This document shows, in pieces, positions 8,107-17,165 of a DNA stretch of 64,000 nucleotides (positions within the stretch are counted from its first letter, which is position 1; the number at the start of each line of letters is the position of its first letter). Where the stretch lies: NCBI RefSeq assembly GCF_022815605.1, contig NZ_JALGRP010000005.1, positions 268,703 through 332,702 on the forward strand, given 5' to 3'. Below the pieces are notes generated by a model. It ran no database searches, was not told the DNA's origin, and saw only the letters and a program-made list of their open reading frames with translations. The position numbers and the translations under genes were made by a program. Source of the DNA: Microbacterium sp. VKM Ac-2923 (GTDB taxonomy: Bacteria > Actinomycetota > Actinomycetes > Actinomycetales > Microbacteriaceae).

Positions 8107-8170
8107 GGGGTGTGCATCTCCGAGAGCATCGGGGTAGGGGCCCCGCTCTGCTCTCGGAGATGCACACCCC
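8107..8170. repeat. 22-bp perfect inverted repeat between infB and rbfA
   Basis: Arms 8107-8128 and 8149-8170 are exact reverse complements (22 of 22). They enclose a 20-base loop that itself contains GGGG and CCCC runs. In the operon direction the structure lies between the infB stop and rbfA. It could be an RNA-processing or partial-termination signal, or a small palindromic repeat. Its arm sequence is unrelated to the 85-bp element. Confidence 0.85.
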
Positions 8171-8219
8171 GCAGGCCGAAGCGGGAGCCGCGCCTGGTGA
8201 CACGACTCCCGCTCGACGA

Positions 8220-11039
8220 TCAGCCTCGCGGCTTCTCGATGAGTTCCGTCGTTTCGATCTCATCACCGATCTGGATGTCGTTGAACTTGCCGAGACCGAT
8301 ACCGGCCTCGAAGTCCGTACGCACCTCGGTGACGTCGTCCTTGAAGCGACGCAGCGACTCGATGGCCAGGCCGTCGGCCAGTACGACACCGTCGCGGATG
8401 ACGCGGGCCTTGGCGTTTCGCGTGATCGTTCCCGATCGCACGATGACACCGGCGATGTTGCCGAACTTCGAGGAGCGGAACACCTCGCGGATCTCGGCGA
8501 CACCCGACTGCACCTCTTCGAACTCCGGCTTGAGCAGGCCCTTGAGCGACTGCTCGACGTCGTCGATCGCGTTGTAGATGACGGAGTAGAACCGCACGTC
8601 GACGCCCTCGCGGGCGGCGCGCTCACGGGCCTTCGTGTCGGGACGGACGTTGAAGCCGATCACGATCGCGTTGTCGATCGTGGCCAGGTTGATGTCCGAC
8701 TCGGTGATCGCACCCACACCGCGGTGGATGATGCGCAGCTGGACGCTGTCATCGACCTCGATCTTGAGCAGCGACTCCTCCAGCGCCTCGACGGCACCGG
8801 AGACGTCACCCTTGATGATGAGGTTGAGCGACTCGACCTTGCCCTCTTCGAGAGCGCGGGTGAAGTCCTCGAGCGAGATGCGCTTGCGGGCCTTGGCCAG
8901 CTGGGCGTTGCGCTGAGCGGCTTCACGCTTCTCGGCGATCTGACGTGCAGTGCGGTCTTCCTCGGCGACGATGAACACGTCACCGGCGCGAGGCACGGAG
9001 TTCAGACCCTGCACCGAGACGGGACGCGACGGGTAGGCCTCGTCGACCGCATCGCCGTTCTCGTCCATCATCGCGCGGACGCGTCCGTACGCGGTGCCCG
9101 CGACGATCGCGTCGCCGACACGCAGCGTTCCCGACTGGATGAGCACCGTGGCGACCGAACCGCGACCCTTGTCGAGCTTCGCTTCGATCGCGATACCGCG
9201 GGCTGCCTTGTTCGGGTTGGCCGTGAGGTCGAGCCCGGCGTCGGCGGTGAGCAGAACCGCATCCAGGAGAGCCTGGATGTTGAGGTTCTCGCGAGCCGAC
9301 ACGTCGACGAACATGACGTCTCCGCCGTACTCCTCGGCGACCAGACCGTACTCGGTGAGCTGCTGGCGAACCTTGGCGGGGTTGGCGTCGGGCTTGTCGA
9401 CCTTGTTCACCGCGACCACGATGGGCACGCCCGCTGCCTGGGCGTGGTTCAACGCCTCAACCGTCTGGGGCATGATGCCGTCGTCGGCCGCGACCACGAG
9501 GATCGCGATGTCGGTCACCTGCGCACCACGGGCGCGCATGGCGGTGAACGCCTCGTGACCCGGGGTGTCGATGAAGGTGATCGCGCGCTCGATGCCCTCG
9601 TGCTCGGTCCAGATCTGGTAGGCGCCGATGTGCTGCGTGATGCCGCCGGCCTCGCCCGCGACCACGTTGGTCTGGCGGATGGCGTCGAGCAGTCGCGTCT
9701 TACCGTGGTCGACGTGGCCCATGACGGTGACCACGGGAGGACGGATCTCGAGATCGTCCTCGCTCTCGGCCTCGAGCTCGGCATCGAGGTCGAGACCGAA
9801 GCCCTCGAGGAGCTCTTTGTCTTCGTCCTCGGGCGAGACCATCTGGATCTTGTAGCCGAGCTCGGCGCCGAGCACCTCGAAGGTGGCCTCGTCGAGCGAC
9901 TCGGTCGCGGTGGCCATCTCGCCCAGGTTGAACAGGATGGTCACGAGCGTTCCGGGCTGCACGTTGTAGCCGCGCAGGGCCTCGAGCTTGTCGGCGAAGT
10001 CGGAGATCGACGCCCCGCGACGCAGGCGGATGATCTCGCCGTTGCCCTTCGAGACGTTGACGCCGCCGACGACCGGCGCCGACCGCATCTCGAATTCCTG
10101 CCGCTTCGCCCGACGCGACTTGCGCTGCTTGGACTTGCCGCCACCCTTACCGAAAGCACCTGCGGTACCACCGCCGGGGCCACGGCCACGACCGCCACCG
10201 CCACCGGGGCGACCGGCGAAACCGCCGCCACCGGGAGCACCGGGGGCGCCGCCGGGACGCTGGAAGCCGCCACCGGCACCGCCGGGACGACCGGGGCCGC
10301 CAGGACGCTGCTGGAACGGAGCGCCGCCGGGACGACCGGCGCCACCGGGACGACCGGCACCGCCGGGGCGCGGAGCGCCGGGACGCGGGGCACCGGGACG
10401 CGGGGCCTGCGGACGCGGGATGTTGCCCGGGGTCGGGCGCTGGCCCATGCCCTGCGCCGAGGCGAACGGATTGTTACCGGGACGGGGGCCGGAGGCCCGC
10501 TGGCCCATGCCCTGCGCCGAGGCGAACGGATTGTTACCGGGGCGGGCGCCACCGGGACGCGGGGGCGCACTGGGGCCGGGCTTCGGCGGCGTGGAGCCGG
10601 GGCTCGGCGGCGACGACGGGGTCGCCGCCGGAGCCGCGGGCTCGGCGGCGGGCTTCGCCGCGGGTGCGGCGGGAGCCGGGGTCGACGGCGCGGGAGCCGG
10701 AGCAGCCGGGACGGCGGCAGCGGCGGGTGCCGCCGGAGCGGCGGGCTTCGCCGGTCCGGGGGTGGGTCCCGAGGGACGGGCGCCGGGGGCCGCGGCGGGA
10801 CGGGCGGGGCCGGGACGGGCGCCGGATGCCGGGCGCGCCGCAGGCGCGGCGGAGCTGGCATCGGAGGATCCCGAGGAGCTCTCGGCCGCGAGAGCGGCGC
10901 GGAGCTTACGAGCCACGGGGGGCTCGATGGTGGATGAGGGGCTCTTGACGAATTCGCCGAGCTCCTTCAGCTTCGCAAGCGCGACCTTGCTGTCGACGCC
11001 GAGCTCGGAAGCGATCTCGTGCACGCGTGGTTTTGCCAC
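8220..11039 (-). CDS. infB: Translation initiation factor IF-2
   Basis: This GTPase positions fMet-tRNA on the 30S subunit and promotes subunit joining. The 939-residue protein starts with GTG (AGGAG upstream) and [18 protein letters not shown], the IF2_N domain. A Pro/Gly/Ala-rich, low-complexity linker of about 250 residues follows, then the G domain near residue 440 with [20 protein letters not shown] and NKVDKPDAN, and finally domains II-IV. The linker contains an almost exact tandem copy of a 20-residue unit ([14 protein letters not shown]). A hairpin overlaps the ribosome site. The gene follows nusA and ylxR and precedes rbfA. Confidence 0.97.
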   Translation of the reverse strand: MAKPRVHEIASELGVDSKVALAKLKELGEFVKSPSSTIEPPVARKLRAALAAESSSGSSDASSAAPAARPASGARPGPARPAAAPGARPSGPTPGPAKPAAPAAPAAAAVPAAPAPAPSTPAPAAPAAKPAAEPAAPAATPSSPPSPGSTPPKPGPSAPPRPGGARPGNNPFASAQGMGQRASGPRPGNNPFASAQGMGQRPTPGNIPRPQAPRPGAPRPGAPRPGGAGRPGGAGRPGGAPFQQRPGGPGRPGGAGGGFQRPGGAPGAPGGGGFAGRPGGGGGRGRGPGGGTAGAFGKGGGKSKQRKSRRAKRQEFEMRSAPVVGGVNVSKGNGEIIRLRRGASISDFADKLEALRGYNVQPGTLVTILFNLGEMATATESLDEATFEVLGAELGYKIQMVSPEDEDKELLEGFGLDLDAELEAESEDDLEIRPPVVTVMGHVDHGKTRLLDAIRQTNVVAGEAGGITQHIGAYQIWTEHEGIERAITFIDTPGHEAFTAMRARGAQVTDIAILVVAADDGIMPQTVEALNHAQAAGVPIVVAVNKVDKPDANPAKVRQQLTEYGLVAEEYGGDVMFVDVSARENLNIQALLDAVLLTADAGLDLTANPNKAARGIAIEAKLDKGRGSVATVLIQSGTLRVGDAIVAGTAYGRVRAMMDENGDAVDEAYPSRPVSVQGLNSVPRAGDVFIVAEEDRTARQIAEKREAAQRNAQLAKARKRISLEDFTRALEEGKVESLNLIIKGDVSGAVEALEESLLKIEVDDSVQLRIIHRGVGAITESDINLATIDNAIVIGFNVRPDTKARERAAREGVDVRFYSVIYNAIDDVEQSLKGLLKPEFEEVQSGVAEIREVFRSSKFGNIAGVIVRSGTITRNAKARVIRDGVVLADGLAIESLRRFKDDVTEVRTDFEAGIGLGKFNDIQIGDEIETTELIEKPRG
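10438..10541 (-). repeat. Tandem coding repeat in the IF-2 linker
   Basis: Bases 10438-10481 and 10498-10541 are identical over 44 positions with a 60-base period. This duplicates a 20-residue unit around [13 protein letters not shown]. The exact DNA identity suggests a recent in-frame duplication or ongoing homogenisation. Confidence 0.9.
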
Positions 11040-11045
11040 AATTCT

Positions 11046-11072
11046 CCTGTCTGAGGGCCTACCCCGGACAGG
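11046..11072 (-). promoter_or_regulatory. Hairpin overlapping the infB ribosome-binding site
   Basis: On the mRNA, CCTGTC (template 11067-11072) pairs with GACAGG (template 11046-11051), with an inner GGG:CCC pairing. The 3' arm runs directly into AGGAGAATT-GTG of infB. The structure could mask the Shine-Dalgarno sequence. No regulator is known here. Confidence 0.45.
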
Positions 11073-11132
11073 GCAGACCGCTAGTTGCGGACGGGTCTCA
11101 TTTCGAGCCGTTCACTTCGTGTCCATAGCCGT

Positions 11133-11384
11133 TCAGCCTTTTCGCTGGAGGTGTGATTCGAAGGTCTGCGTGTCAAGCGGGCCTGACACACGCAATGCTC
11201 GTACGAAGGCGCGACGCGTGAGAGCTTTCCTCACGCACGCGTCCGTCTCGTGCACCCACGCTCCCCGGCCCGGGAGGACCGCCCGCTCGTCAAAGACGAG
11301 GGCCGTTCCGTCGGCGACCACCCGCAGAAGCGAGGATCGGGGGGCGCGTGCGCGGCATCCGACGCACGTTCGTACTGGTTCCAT
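11133..11384 (-). CDS. ylxR: YlxR-family RNA-binding protein (DUF448)
   Basis: The 83-residue protein carries the family signature PVRTCVGCRARAP near its N-terminus and GRGAWVH in the middle, then a basic tail. YlxR sits between nusA and infB in most Gram-positive bacteria, as here. Members have been linked to RNA binding and, in some species, RNase P and transcription effects; the exact role in this organism is not shown by the sequence. Start ATG 11384 lies 33 bases downstream of nusA. Confidence 0.93.
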   Translation of the reverse strand: MEPVRTCVGCRARAPRSSLLRVVADGTALVFDERAVLPGRGAWVHETDACVRKALTRRAFVRALRVSGPLDTQTFESHLQRKG

Positions 11385-11417
11385 CGTACACCTCGCCGTC
11401 GCTGCAGCGACGGACGC

Positions 11418-12407
11418 TCAGTTGTCTTCGAGGATGCTGTCGGGCTGGATGTCGATCTTGGCGCCCGTGAGCTTGGCGGCGAGACGGGCGTTCTGGCCCT
11501 CCTTGCCGATGGCGAGCGACAGCTGGTAGTCGGGGACCAGAGCGCGCACGGCCTTGGTCGAGGCGTCGAGGACGAACGACGAGGTCACCTTCGCCGGCGA
11601 CAGAGCGTTGGCGACGAAGCGGGGCAGCTCGGCGTCGTAGTCGATGATGTCGATCTTCTCGCCCGCGAGTTCTTCGGTGACCGCGCGCACGCGACGGCCG
11701 AGCTCGCCGATGCAGGCTCCCTTGGCGTTGACCGTCGGGTCGTTCGCCTTGACGGCGATCTTGGAGCGATGTCCGGCCTCGCGCGCGAGCGAGACGATCT
11801 CGACGAGCCCCGCGGCGATCTCGGGCACCTCGAGCGCGAAGAGCTTGCGGACGAGACCCGGGTGCGTACGCGAGACGGTGATCTGCGGCCCCTTGTTGCC
11901 CTTCGAGACGGAGGTGACGTACACGCGCAGACGAGAGCCGTGCGTGTAGGTCTCACCGGGCACCTGCTCCTCGGGGGGCAGGATCGCCTCGACGGTGCCG
12001 AGGTCGACGTGCACCATGCGCGGGTTCGGCCCCTGCTGAACGACGCCGGCCACGATGTCGCCCTCTTTGCCGCGGAACTCCCCGAGCACCGCGTCGTCGG
12101 CGATGTCGCGCAGACGCTGGCTGATGACCTGTTTGGCCGCGAAGGCGGCGATGCGGCCGAAGTCATCGGAGGACTGCTCCTCTTCGCCGATGACGATGTC
12201 CTCGTCGTCGGTCACGGGCGTGAACACGCCGACGTGGCCGGTCTTGCGATCGAGCTCGACGCGCGCACCGGCGGGGATCTCACCGGTGGGCGAGATGTGC
12301 TTGGCGTAAGCGGTCAGGATCGCCTGCTCGATGATGCGCGCGAGTTCGTCGAAGGGGATCTCCTTCTCGCGTTCGATCGTCTTGAGAAGTGCGAGATCGA
12401 TGTCCAC
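11418..12407 (-). CDS. nusA: Transcription termination/antitermination protein NusA
   Basis: NusA binds RNA polymerase and nascent RNA to control pausing, termination and antitermination. The 329-residue protein has the N-terminal domain (IDLALLKTIEREKEIPFDEL), an S1 domain (GVVQQGPNPRMVHVDLG) and two KH domains (DPTVNAKGACIGELGRRVRAV; LSLAIGKEGQNARLAAKLTG). It ends soon after KH2, with no C-terminal acidic repeats, as expected outside proteobacteria. The start is GTG 12407 with GGAGGG five bases upstream. rimP, normally the gene before nusA, is not in this position. Confidence 0.96.
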   Translation of the reverse strand: MDIDLALLKTIEREKEIPFDELARIIEQAILTAYAKHISPTGEIPAGARVELDRKTGHVGVFTPVTDDEDIVIGEEEQSSDDFGRIAAFAAKQVISQRLRDIADDAVLGEFRGKEGDIVAGVVQQGPNPRMVHVDLGTVEAILPPEEQVPGETYTHGSRLRVYVTSVSKGNKGPQITVSRTHPGLVRKLFALEVPEIAAGLVEIVSLAREAGHRSKIAVKANDPTVNAKGACIGELGRRVRAVTEELAGEKIDIIDYDAELPRFVANALSPAKVTSSFVLDASTKAVRALVPDYQLSLAIGKEGQNARLAAKLTGAKIDIQPDSILEDN

Positions 12408-12528
12408 AAGGCCCTCCGTTATTCAGCTCTCGTCGACGCGACCGGCGCCGACAACCCCCCTACGATACCCGGGATGCCACGGGCCTGGCGACCCGGCCGG
12501 CGCCGCAGTCGTTCTTGCACAGCGGTTT

Positions 12529-12554
12529 CCCGGGTGCGGCCGCCGCGACCCGGG
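12529..12554. terminator. Strong GC hairpin upstream of nusA
   Basis: CCCGGGT (12529-12535) pairs with ACCCGGG (12548-12554), and the interior GCGGC/GCCGC pairs almost without a loop. In the 248-base gap between the HD-domain gene and nusA it would end the glgP-HD transcript. The rest of this gap holds no gene that I can support. Confidence 0.5.
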
Positions 12555-12655
12555 ATCGGCGAGCGACCGGGCCGTGCACAACTCCGGAGAAACGACGCTC
12601 GCCGCGCCCAGCCTCTGCGGCAGCACGCTGTTCGCTCCCGCGGGTGGCCCGAAAG

Positions 12656-13480
12656 TCAGGAGTTCTGCACGGTCAGGGCGCGGCTGATTCCCTCGAGCGG
12701 GTTCGCCGCGAGCTTGGCGACCACTCCCCCCTCGACCAGGCGGCGCGCCGCGGTATCGGGCTTTCGCGCGGCCTGGTCGACGACGCACGCACCGAACTCC
12801 GCGGCGAGAGCCCCACGCGGGTGCGCGGCCATCACCTCGGCCAGGAACGACGCGGGCAGCGCGTCGGGGCGCGCGCCCGAGATGTCGAGGGCGGTCGCCG
12901 TCTCGAGCAGGTAGCCCTCGGCATCCATCGCCGGGTCGACGCTCGGCCAGTTGTGTCGCACGATCACCTCGAGGACACGCTCACGCCGCTCGTGGGGCCA
13001 CCCCGCGCCGGCCGTCACGGCGATGCCGACGTGACCGCCGGCGTGCTCGTACGAGAGGGTGTGGTTGTCGAACTCGCTGACCGTGCCGATGTCGTGCAGG
13101 ATCGCGCCGACGTACAGCAGCTCGTGGTCGATCCCCGACACGCCGTCCACGAGGGCGAACGCCTCCGCCCAGAGCCACGAGCGCAGAGCGTGGGCGGTGA
13201 TCGCGGGTGACTGGTACTGCTCGGCCAGCGCCAGGGCGCCGCGGGCGGCGAGCGTGTCGGGAACGGGGATGTCGGCGATCTGCACGGGGCCTCCGGGGTC
13301 GATGAAGTCCCACTCTCGCGCACCACCGACCGCCGGGGCAGATGCCCGACGGCCACCCTCCGACGCCTTCCTGCCAGCGGCGGCCACAACGCCGGGATCG
13401 TCTCCGGCGCGAACGGCGGCCGCACCGGGATCGTGCACCTCCGCGGCCGGGGAGTGGTCCGGTCTTCCGGCGGTGTGCAT
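12656..13480 (-). CDS. HD-domain phosphohydrolase-like protein
   Basis: The protein has an HD-type metal site: H in SPAITAHALRSW, then GAILHDIGTVSEF with the HD pair, and a distal VRHNWP. It resembles the cyanamide-hydratase-like and HD phosphohydrolase group. The recognisable domain begins at about IADIPVPDTLAARGALALAEQY, so up to 65 N-terminal residues are doubtful. ATG 13480 is given, but an ATG at 13519 and a GTG just before QIADIP are alternatives. The gene begins shortly after the glgP stop on the same strand and may be co-transcribed with it. Substrate unknown. Confidence 0.7.
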   Translation of the reverse strand: MHTAGRPDHSPAAEVHDPGAAAVRAGDDPGVVAAAGRKASEGGRRASAPAVGGAREWDFIDPGGPVQIADIPVPDTLAARGALALAEQYQSPAITAHALRSWLWAEAFALVDGVSGIDHELLYVGAILHDIGTVSEFDNHTLSYEHAGGHVGIAVTAGAGWPHERRERVLEVIVRHNWPSVDPAMDAEGYLLETATALDISGARPDALPASFLAEVMAAHPRGALAAEFGACVVDQAARKPDTAARRLVEGGVVAKLAANPLEGISRALTVQNS

Positions 13481-13530
13481 CCGCGCCGAGCGGATGCCGC
13501 GGCACGGGGGCCGCGGCATCCGGACCGTGG

Positions 13531-16026
13531 TCAGCTGACCGGCGTGGCGTGCCAGATGCGGTCGAGGTAGTCGCGCATCGCCCGGTCGGAGGAGAAGTAC
13601 CCGCTGCGCGCGACGTTGAGGATCGCGGAGCGCACCCAGGTGTCCTGGTCGGCGTAGGCGACGTCGACCCGGTCCTGAGCGTCGAGGTAGGACCGGAAGT
13701 CGGCGAGCGCCATGAACCGGTCGTCGTAGAGGAGGTTCGACACGAGCGGCTCGAACACCGTCCGGTCACCGTCCGAGAACGCGCCCGACGCGATGAGGTC
13801 GATGGCGCGACGCAGCTCGTCGTCCGCCTGGTAGAAATCGGCGGGCCGATAGCCCTCGGCCCACAGGGCCTCGACCTCGGGCTCGCTCATGCCGAAGAGG
13901 AAGAAGTTGTCGTCGCCGACGAGACGGCGGATCTCGACGTTCGCGCCGTCGTCGGTGCCGATGGTCAGGGCACCGTTCAGGGCGAGCTTCATGTTGCCGG
14001 TACCCGACGCCTCCTTGCCCGCGAGCGAGATCTGCTCCGACAGGTCGGCGGCGGGGATGATGCTCTCGGCGAGGGTGACGTTGTAGTTGGCCGGGTAGAG
14101 GACCTTGAGCTTGCCCTTCACCCGATCGTCGGCGCTCACGACCTCGCCGACGGCGTTGATCAGGTGGATGATGCGCTTGGCCATTCCGTAACCGGGGGCG
14201 GCCTTGGCACCGAACAGGAACGTGCGCGGCTGCACGGCATCCACGTCGAGACGGCCCGACACGATGCCCTCGTAGGTGCTGACGATGTGCAGCACCTTCA
14301 GCGTCTGGCGCTTGTACTCGTGGAGGCGCTTGATCATCACGTCGAGCATGTGGCCGTCGTCGAGCGGGGTCTCGCCCCGCGCCTCCAGCACGTGACTCAG
14401 GCGCCGCTTGTTCGAGGCCTTGACCGCGGCGAAGCGCTCTCGGAAGTCGACGTCGTCGGCGAGGGCCTCGAGGCCGCGCAGACGTTCGAGGTCGACGGTC
14501 CACCCCGCTCCGAGCGCCTCGGTGATCAACGCCGAGAGGTCGGGGTTGGCCAGGCGGAGGAATCGGCGCGGCGTGACGCCGTTGGTGACGTTGGTGAACT
14601 TGTCAGGCCACATCTCGGCGAAGTCCTTCAGCACGTTGTCGCGCAGCAGCTGGGAGTGCAGCTCGGCGACGCCGTTGACCTTGGAGCCGGCGACCGTGGC
14701 GAGGTACGCCATGCGCACGGAGCGGGACGGGTGCTCGCCGATGATCGACATGTTGCGGATGAGCATCTCGTCGTCGCCGAAGCGCTCGCGCACCTCGAGG
14801 AGGAACTCGTCGTTGATGCGGTAGATGATCTCGAGGTGGCGCGGAAGCAGACGGCCGAGGAGGTCGACCGACCACACCTCCAACGCCTCGGGCAGCAGCG
14901 TGTGGCACGTGTACGCGAAGCACTTCTGCGTGATGGCCCAGGCGGCATCCCAGTCGAGCTTCTTCTCGTCGACGAGCACGCGCATGAGCTCGGGCACGCC
15001 GATGACGGGGTGCGTGTCGTTGAGCTGGAAGATGACGCGCTCGGGGAGGTTCTCGATGTCGAAGTCGGCCGGCAGGACGTTGTCGATGAAGTCAGCGATG
15101 GAGGCAGCGACGAAGAAGTACTGCTGCTGCAGGCGCAGCTCCTTGCCCTGCGGGGTGGAGTCCTCGGGGTAGAGCACCTTCGAGATGTTCTCGGCGAAGG
15201 TCTGCGCGCGCACCGACTGGACGTAGTCGCCGGAGTTGAAGGTGTGCAGGTCGAAGGCGTTGGTGGCCACCGCGCGCCACAGCCGGAGGGTGTTCACCCG
15301 GCCGTTGTGGTAGCCGGGAACCATCATGTTGTAGGGCACCGCGAGCACGTTCCACTCCGGAACCCAGCGCGTGCGTTCGACACCGTCGTCGTCGTAGGTC
15401 TCGGTGGTACCGGCGAACGAGATGGTCTGCGCGGCCTCGGGGTGGGCGAAGTCCCACGGCGAGCCCATGCGCAGCCACGCGTCGGGCTGCTCGATCTGCT
15501 GCCCGTCGGCGAATGCCTGGCGGAAGATGCCGTACTCGTAGCGGATGCCGTAGCCGATCGTCGGCACGCTCATGGTCGCGAGGGAGTCGATGAAGCAGGC
15601 GGCCAGACGTCCGAGTCCACCGTTGCCGAGCCCGGGCTCGATCTCGACCTGGCGCAGGTCGTCGATGTCGATCCCGCACTGCGCGAGCGCCTCGGTGGCG
15701 ATGTCTGTCAGGCGCGAGGCGAGGAGGTTGTTGTCGAGCTGGCGGCCCAGCAGATACTCCGCGGAGAGGTAGCAGACGGTCTTGGCCTGCTGCGACTTCT
15801 GCTGGGCGCGGTCGTCGAACCACCGCGCCATGAGGTAGTCGCGCACCGTCAACGCCAGAGCGAGGTACTGGTCGTTGACGTCGGAGTTCGACAGCGTGAC
15901 GCCCTGGTCGAAATTCAGGTTCTGCAGGAACTGTTTCGCGAAGCCGTCGACGGATGCCGCGGGGGCGACGACGGGCGCAAGGGCCAGCGGATGGGTGGGA
16001 CGCAGCTCTGAGGTGTTCTCGGGCAC
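13531..16026 (-). CDS. glgP: Glycogen/alpha-glucan phosphorylase
   Basis: This cytosolic enzyme releases glucose-1-phosphate from glycogen or maltodextrin using phosphate and pyridoxal phosphate. The 831-residue protein has the GT35 blocks CYLSAEYLLGRQLDNNLL, EPGLGNGGLGRLAACF, VIFQLNDTHP and the PLP site EASGTGNMKLALNGALTIGT, in which the Lys of GTGNMK carries the cofactor. GTG 16026 is chosen over an upstream ATG (16062) because TACGGT ends exactly six bases before the GTG, the same leaderless arrangement seen in many genes here. It is divergent from the DUF1206 gene. Confidence 0.96.
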   Translation of the reverse strand: MPENTSELRPTHPLALAPVVAPAASVDGFAKQFLQNLNFDQGVTLSNSDVNDQYLALALTVRDYLMARWFDDRAQQKSQQAKTVCYLSAEYLLGRQLDNNLLASRLTDIATEALAQCGIDIDDLRQVEIEPGLGNGGLGRLAACFIDSLATMSVPTIGYGIRYEYGIFRQAFADGQQIEQPDAWLRMGSPWDFAHPEAAQTISFAGTTETYDDDGVERTRWVPEWNVLAVPYNMMVPGYHNGRVNTLRLWRAVATNAFDLHTFNSGDYVQSVRAQTFAENISKVLYPEDSTPQGKELRLQQQYFFVAASIADFIDNVLPADFDIENLPERVIFQLNDTHPVIGVPELMRVLVDEKKLDWDAAWAITQKCFAYTCHTLLPEALEVWSVDLLGRLLPRHLEIIYRINDEFLLEVRERFGDDEMLIRNMSIIGEHPSRSVRMAYLATVAGSKVNGVAELHSQLLRDNVLKDFAEMWPDKFTNVTNGVTPRRFLRLANPDLSALITEALGAGWTVDLERLRGLEALADDVDFRERFAAVKASNKRRLSHVLEARGETPLDDGHMLDVMIKRLHEYKRQTLKVLHIVSTYEGIVSGRLDVDAVQPRTFLFGAKAAPGYGMAKRIIHLINAVGEVVSADDRVKGKLKVLYPANYNVTLAESIIPAADLSEQISLAGKEASGTGNMKLALNGALTIGTDDGANVEIRRLVGDDNFFLFGMSEPEVEALWAEGYRPADFYQADDELRRAIDLIASGAFSDGDRTVFEPLVSNLLYDDRFMALADFRSYLDAQDRVDVAYADQDTWVRSAILNVARSGYFSSDRAMRDYLDRIWHATPVS

Positions 16027-16032
16027 CTTCCG

Positions 16033-16038
16033 ACCGTA
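16033..16038 (-). promoter_or_regulatory. -10 box of leaderless glgP mRNA
   Basis: On the reverse strand, TACGGT is followed by CGGAAG and then GTG 16026. Confidence 0.6.
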
Positions 16039-16175
16039 ATGAGTCGCGCACCGCAGTGCCAAGACGGCAACGGCAACGACACACGATCTTCACCCCCGTG
16101 CCGCATTCCTGCCAGGAACCCCACAAGATCGCGCCCGATGCGCGCGCCCGGGTGTCGCGGTCCGGGAAGAGGCAA

Positions 16176-16181
16176 TACGGT
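16176..16181 (+). promoter_or_regulatory. -10 box of leaderless DUF1206 gene
   Basis: TACGGT ends six bases before ATG 16188. With the glgP box at 16033-16038 it makes a back-to-back pair of leaderless promoters. Confidence 0.6.
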
Positions 16182-16187
16182 GCCGGA

Positions 16188-16997
16188 ATGCCGCCCTCCG
16201 CCCGTTCCGCCGCGCGCGATGCCGAGGCCAATCCCGCGTTCCGCCTCGCCGCCCGCGCCGGATACGTCGCCAATGGCATCCTGCACCTGCTCGTCGGCGG
16301 GCTGGTGCTCGCCGTCGGCTTCGGCGCCGCGGAAGACGCCGACCAGACGGGGGCCTTCCGCGCTCTGGCCGCACTCCCGCTCGGGGCCGTGGCGCTCGGG
16401 GCCCTGGCGGTGGGCCTGGTGGCCCTCGGCTGCTGGCACCTGCTGCAGGCCGTCGTCCCGCGCCGACTGTCGGGACGGAGGCGACTCGCGCGGATCGCGG
16501 CCGAGGCTCCGCAGGGCATCGTGTTCGTCGTGATCGGGCTGATCTCGGCATCCGTCGCTCTGGGGGCCCGTCCGCGCGCCGAGCAGGCCGCCGAGGACGC
16601 CAGCGGGCTCGTGCTCACCCTCCCGATCGGCGGGCTGGTGCTGGGAGCCGCAGGACTCGCCGTGGCGGGGGTGGGAATCGGGTTCCTCTGGATGGGGGCG
16701 CGGCGGTCGTTCCACACCAAGGTGTCGTTGCCGCCCGGTGCCGCGGGTCACGTGCTGAGCGCTCTGGGCGTCGTGGGCTTCCTCGCGAAGGGGGTCGCTC
16801 TGGCGATCGTCGGCGTGTTGCTGGTGATCGCCGCCGTCAGGATCGAACCCGACACCGCGGGCGGCCTCGACGGCGCGGTCTCGGCGCTCATCTCCTTGCC
16901 CGCGGGTCCATTCCTGGCCGTGCTCGTCGGCGCGGGTTTCCTCGCCTACGGTGTCTTCACCGTGTTCCGGGCGCGCTACGCGCGTCTCGACGCCTAG
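16188..16997 (+). CDS. DUF1206-type integral membrane protein
   Basis: The 269-residue protein consists of three repeated two-helix units, each beginning with an aromatic/Gly turn such as RAGYVANGILHLLVGG, APQGIVFVVIGL and GVVGFLAKGVALAIVG, the pattern of the DUF1206 family. No charged catalytic residues lie within the helices and its function is unknown. An upstream extension of the frame is open, but ATG 16188 follows a TACGGT leaderless promoter at the standard six-base distance. Its stop is followed by copy C of the palindromic element. Confidence 0.85.
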   Translation: MPPSARSAARDAEANPAFRLAARAGYVANGILHLLVGGLVLAVGFGAAEDADQTGAFRALAALPLGAVALGALAVGLVALGCWHLLQAVVPRRLSGRRRLARIAAEAPQGIVFVVIGLISASVALGARPRAEQAAEDASGLVLTLPIGGLVLGAAGLAVAGVGIGFLWMGARRSFHTKVSLPPGAAGHVLSALGVVGFLAKGVALAIVGVLLVIAAVRIEPDTAGGLDGAVSALISLPAGPFLAVLVGAGFLAYGVFTVFRARYARLDA

Positions 16998-17017
16998 CCT
17001 CCGCCCGCGCGGGGCCG

Positions 17018-17104
17018 GGACACGACGCAGGACCTCCCGGGGTCCTCGCCGTACGCGACGTCCACGTTCCGGGCGATGGCCGGCGAATCTTCTGCGTTGT
17101 GTCC
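17018..17104. repeat. 85-87 bp palindromic intergenic element, copy C
   Basis: Left arm GGACACGACGCAGGA (17018-17032) and right arm 17090-17104 pair at 13 of 15 positions. An inner TCGCCG/CGGCGA pair follows. It lies between the convergent DUF1206 and aldo/keto reductase genes, consistent with a two-way terminator. Confidence 0.85.
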
Positions 17105-17165
17105 GAGCCGCCCATGAGACCGGCCCAAAGCACTGTGCAGGAGAGGCAGCCGGCGGCGGCCCTCC

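Noticed and set aside
7884..10937. Over 1000-codon frame opposite infB
   Set aside because: It lies wholly antisense to IF-2 and consists of shadow sequence, including low-complexity Thr/Gly/Ala repeats mirroring the IF-2 linker.
13517..13519. ATG 13519 as start of the HD-domain gene
   Set aside because: It has no ribosome site or leaderless box and adds residues unlike the family; a shorter start is more likely, though undecided.
13342..16011. Long open frame on the + strand opposite glgP
   Set aside because: It is an antisense shadow typical of very GC-rich DNA; composition is Val/Arg/Asp-rich with no known motif, while the reverse strand encodes a complete phosphorylase.
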